From NCBI GenBank assembly GCA_039832905.1, contig JBDOLX010000112.1:806-42131 (forward strand): a stretch of 41,326 nucleotides of DNA. Direction: 5' to 3'. How positions within the stretch are numbered: position 1 is the stretch's first letter; the number at the start of each line of letters is the position of its first letter. A model generated the notes under the pieces. It was given only the letters and a program-made list of their open reading frames with translations, had not been told where the DNA came from and ran no database searches. The position numbers and the translations under genes are program-made. Of this stretch, positions 40,646 through 41,326 are shown piece after piece. The DNA is from Desulfurobacteriaceae bacterium. GTDB taxonomy: Bacteria > Aquificota > Aquificia > Desulfurobacteriales > Desulfurobacteriaceae.

Positions 40646-41326
40646 ATGTATTACGTGGAGAACCTTCCAAAGCAAAGCTTATCAGAAGAAGAAATAAGAG
40701 ATCTTCTCTATATGAGAGAGGAAGAAAAGCTTGCTAGAGATGTGTATTTAACACTATCAAAGATTTACCCTATACCGGTATTTAGAAACATTGCCAAGTC
40801 TGAACAGCAACATATGAACATGGTAGGGGTTCTTATCAGAAAGTACAACTTAGAAGATCCAGTTAAAGAAACGGGAAACAGAATTGGGGTATTTAAGGAT
40901 CAAAAGCTACAAAAACTTTATAACCAGCTTGTAGAAAAAGGAAAAAGATCTTTAATAGACGCTTTGCAGGTTGGGGCAACTATTGAGGATGTTGATATTA
41001 AGGATCTTGAAGATGCGATAGAAAGGACAGACAACAAAGATATTAAGGTCGTTTATCAGAATTTGATGAAAGGTTCAAGAAACCATATAAGAGCTTTTGT
41101 CAGGATTCTTAGAAGGTTTGGAGGAGATTACAAGCCCCAGTTTATTTCTGAGAAAGAATTTAAGAAGATACTTTCTACTAAGCACGAAGCAGGATTTTAT
41201 GGAGTAAACGGTTCTCTATATCCTTCAATTTCCATAAATAAGATAGAAGGAACGGTGAAAAAAGTTAAAAAGGTTCCAGGTTGGGGAAGGAAAAGGATAG
41301 ATTGGTGGGTTTTAGAAGTTGAAACT
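40646..41326 (+). CDS. DUF2202 ferritin-like protein (3' truncated by window end)
   Basis: At least 227 residues. The DUF2202 core is clear: MREEEKLARDVYL, NIAKSEQQHM, ALQVGATIEDVDIKDL and GSRNHIRAF, with the Glu and His residues of a ferritin-like helical bundle that could bind a di-metal site. A second segment after about residue 185 (IEGTVKKVKKVPGWGRK) looks like a beta-rich domain and runs off the window. ATG 40646 is the first in-frame start but has a poor ribosome site; the same frame is open back to 40447 and shows a signal-peptide-like run (KALALPVVLLTF). Expression should depend on the sigma-54 promoter. Confidence 0.75.
   Translation, partial: MYYVENLPKQSLSEEEIRDLLYMREEEKLARDVYLTLSKIYPIPVFRNIAKSEQQHMNMVGVLIRKYNLEDPVKETGNRIGVFKDQKLQKLYNQLVEKGKRSLIDALQVGATIEDVDIKDLEDAIERTDNKDIKVVYQNLMKGSRNHIRAFVRILRRFGGDYKPQFISEKEFKKILSTKHEAGFYGVNGSLYPSISINKIEGTVKKVKKVPGWGRKRIDWWVLEVET

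Noticed and set aside
40605-40700. Short GTG frame starting with TRRQILK, resembling a Tat motif
   Set aside because: It stops after about 30 residues, and its GTG lies within the ribosome-site sequence itself.
1-41326. CRISPR arrays, tRNA/rRNA genes, transposases, phage genes
   Set aside because: No regularly spaced repeats, RNA-gene cores, or transposase/integrase proteins were seen in reading both strands by eye; a covariance-model search was not possible.

Overview
The window is low-GC and gene-dense, with almost no gap above about 220 bp. It looks like a chromosomal segment of a thermophilic, H2-oxidising, autotrophic bacterium of the Aquificota, most likely Desulfurobacteriaceae (Desulfurobacterium-like). 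That assignment is inference. It rests on a group 1 [NiFe] hydrogenase with all six hyp genes, a soluble-type three-subunit fumarate reductase/succinate dehydrogenase present twice (reductive TCA cycle), a MetF-MetV pair (reductive C1 pathway), LpxI (Gram-negative lipid A) and the low GC. No phage, insertion sequence, CRISPR array, tRNA or rRNA was recognised.

Layout. (1) 1-2835 (+): the end of a zinc-ribbon gene, three unrecognised coiled-coil/membrane genes, and endonuclease III. (2) 2832-10252: two full paralogous operons (flavoprotein, Fe-S subunit, CCG-domain subunit) diverging from a 197-bp intergenic region that carries three tandem 11-bp repeats. (3) 10317-15700 (+): hypF, a cytoplasmic FrhA/FrhG/FrhB-like [NiFe] hydrogenase whose large subunit lacks the usual C-terminal extension, and an ArsR-family regulator. 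(4) 15926-22107 (+): Tat-exported hydrogenase small subunit, large subunit, cytochrome b, maturation protease, hypC, hypA, a methyltransferase and hypB, with three GC-rich hairpins marking segment ends. (5) 22123-31515 (-): NifX-like protein, PilZ-HDOD protein, hypD, FetB-like permease, hypE, cdsA, uppS, metF, metV, a parvulin and a frameshifted SurA-like gene. (6) 31630-36941 (+): yceD, rpmF, plsX, fabH, fabK, ribH, nusB, lpxI. (7) 37017-41326 (+): a NIT-domain sensor, an NtrC-type regulator and its kinase, then a sigma-54 promoter with two dyads driving a DUF2202 gene cut off by the window end.

How it fits together. The periplasmic hydrogenase and its cytochrome b would feed electrons from H2 into the quinone pool. 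HypA-F and the protease mature it. The fumarate reductase and MetFV systems would serve carbon fixation. The most interesting proposals are (a) that the FrhAGB-like enzyme plus ArsR form an H2- or redox-responsive control module for the adjacent hydrogenase operon, whose promoter carries a palindrome just after the predicted start, and (b) that the NtrC/kinase pair drives the adjacent sigma-54 promoter. Both are inferences from sequence and gene order.
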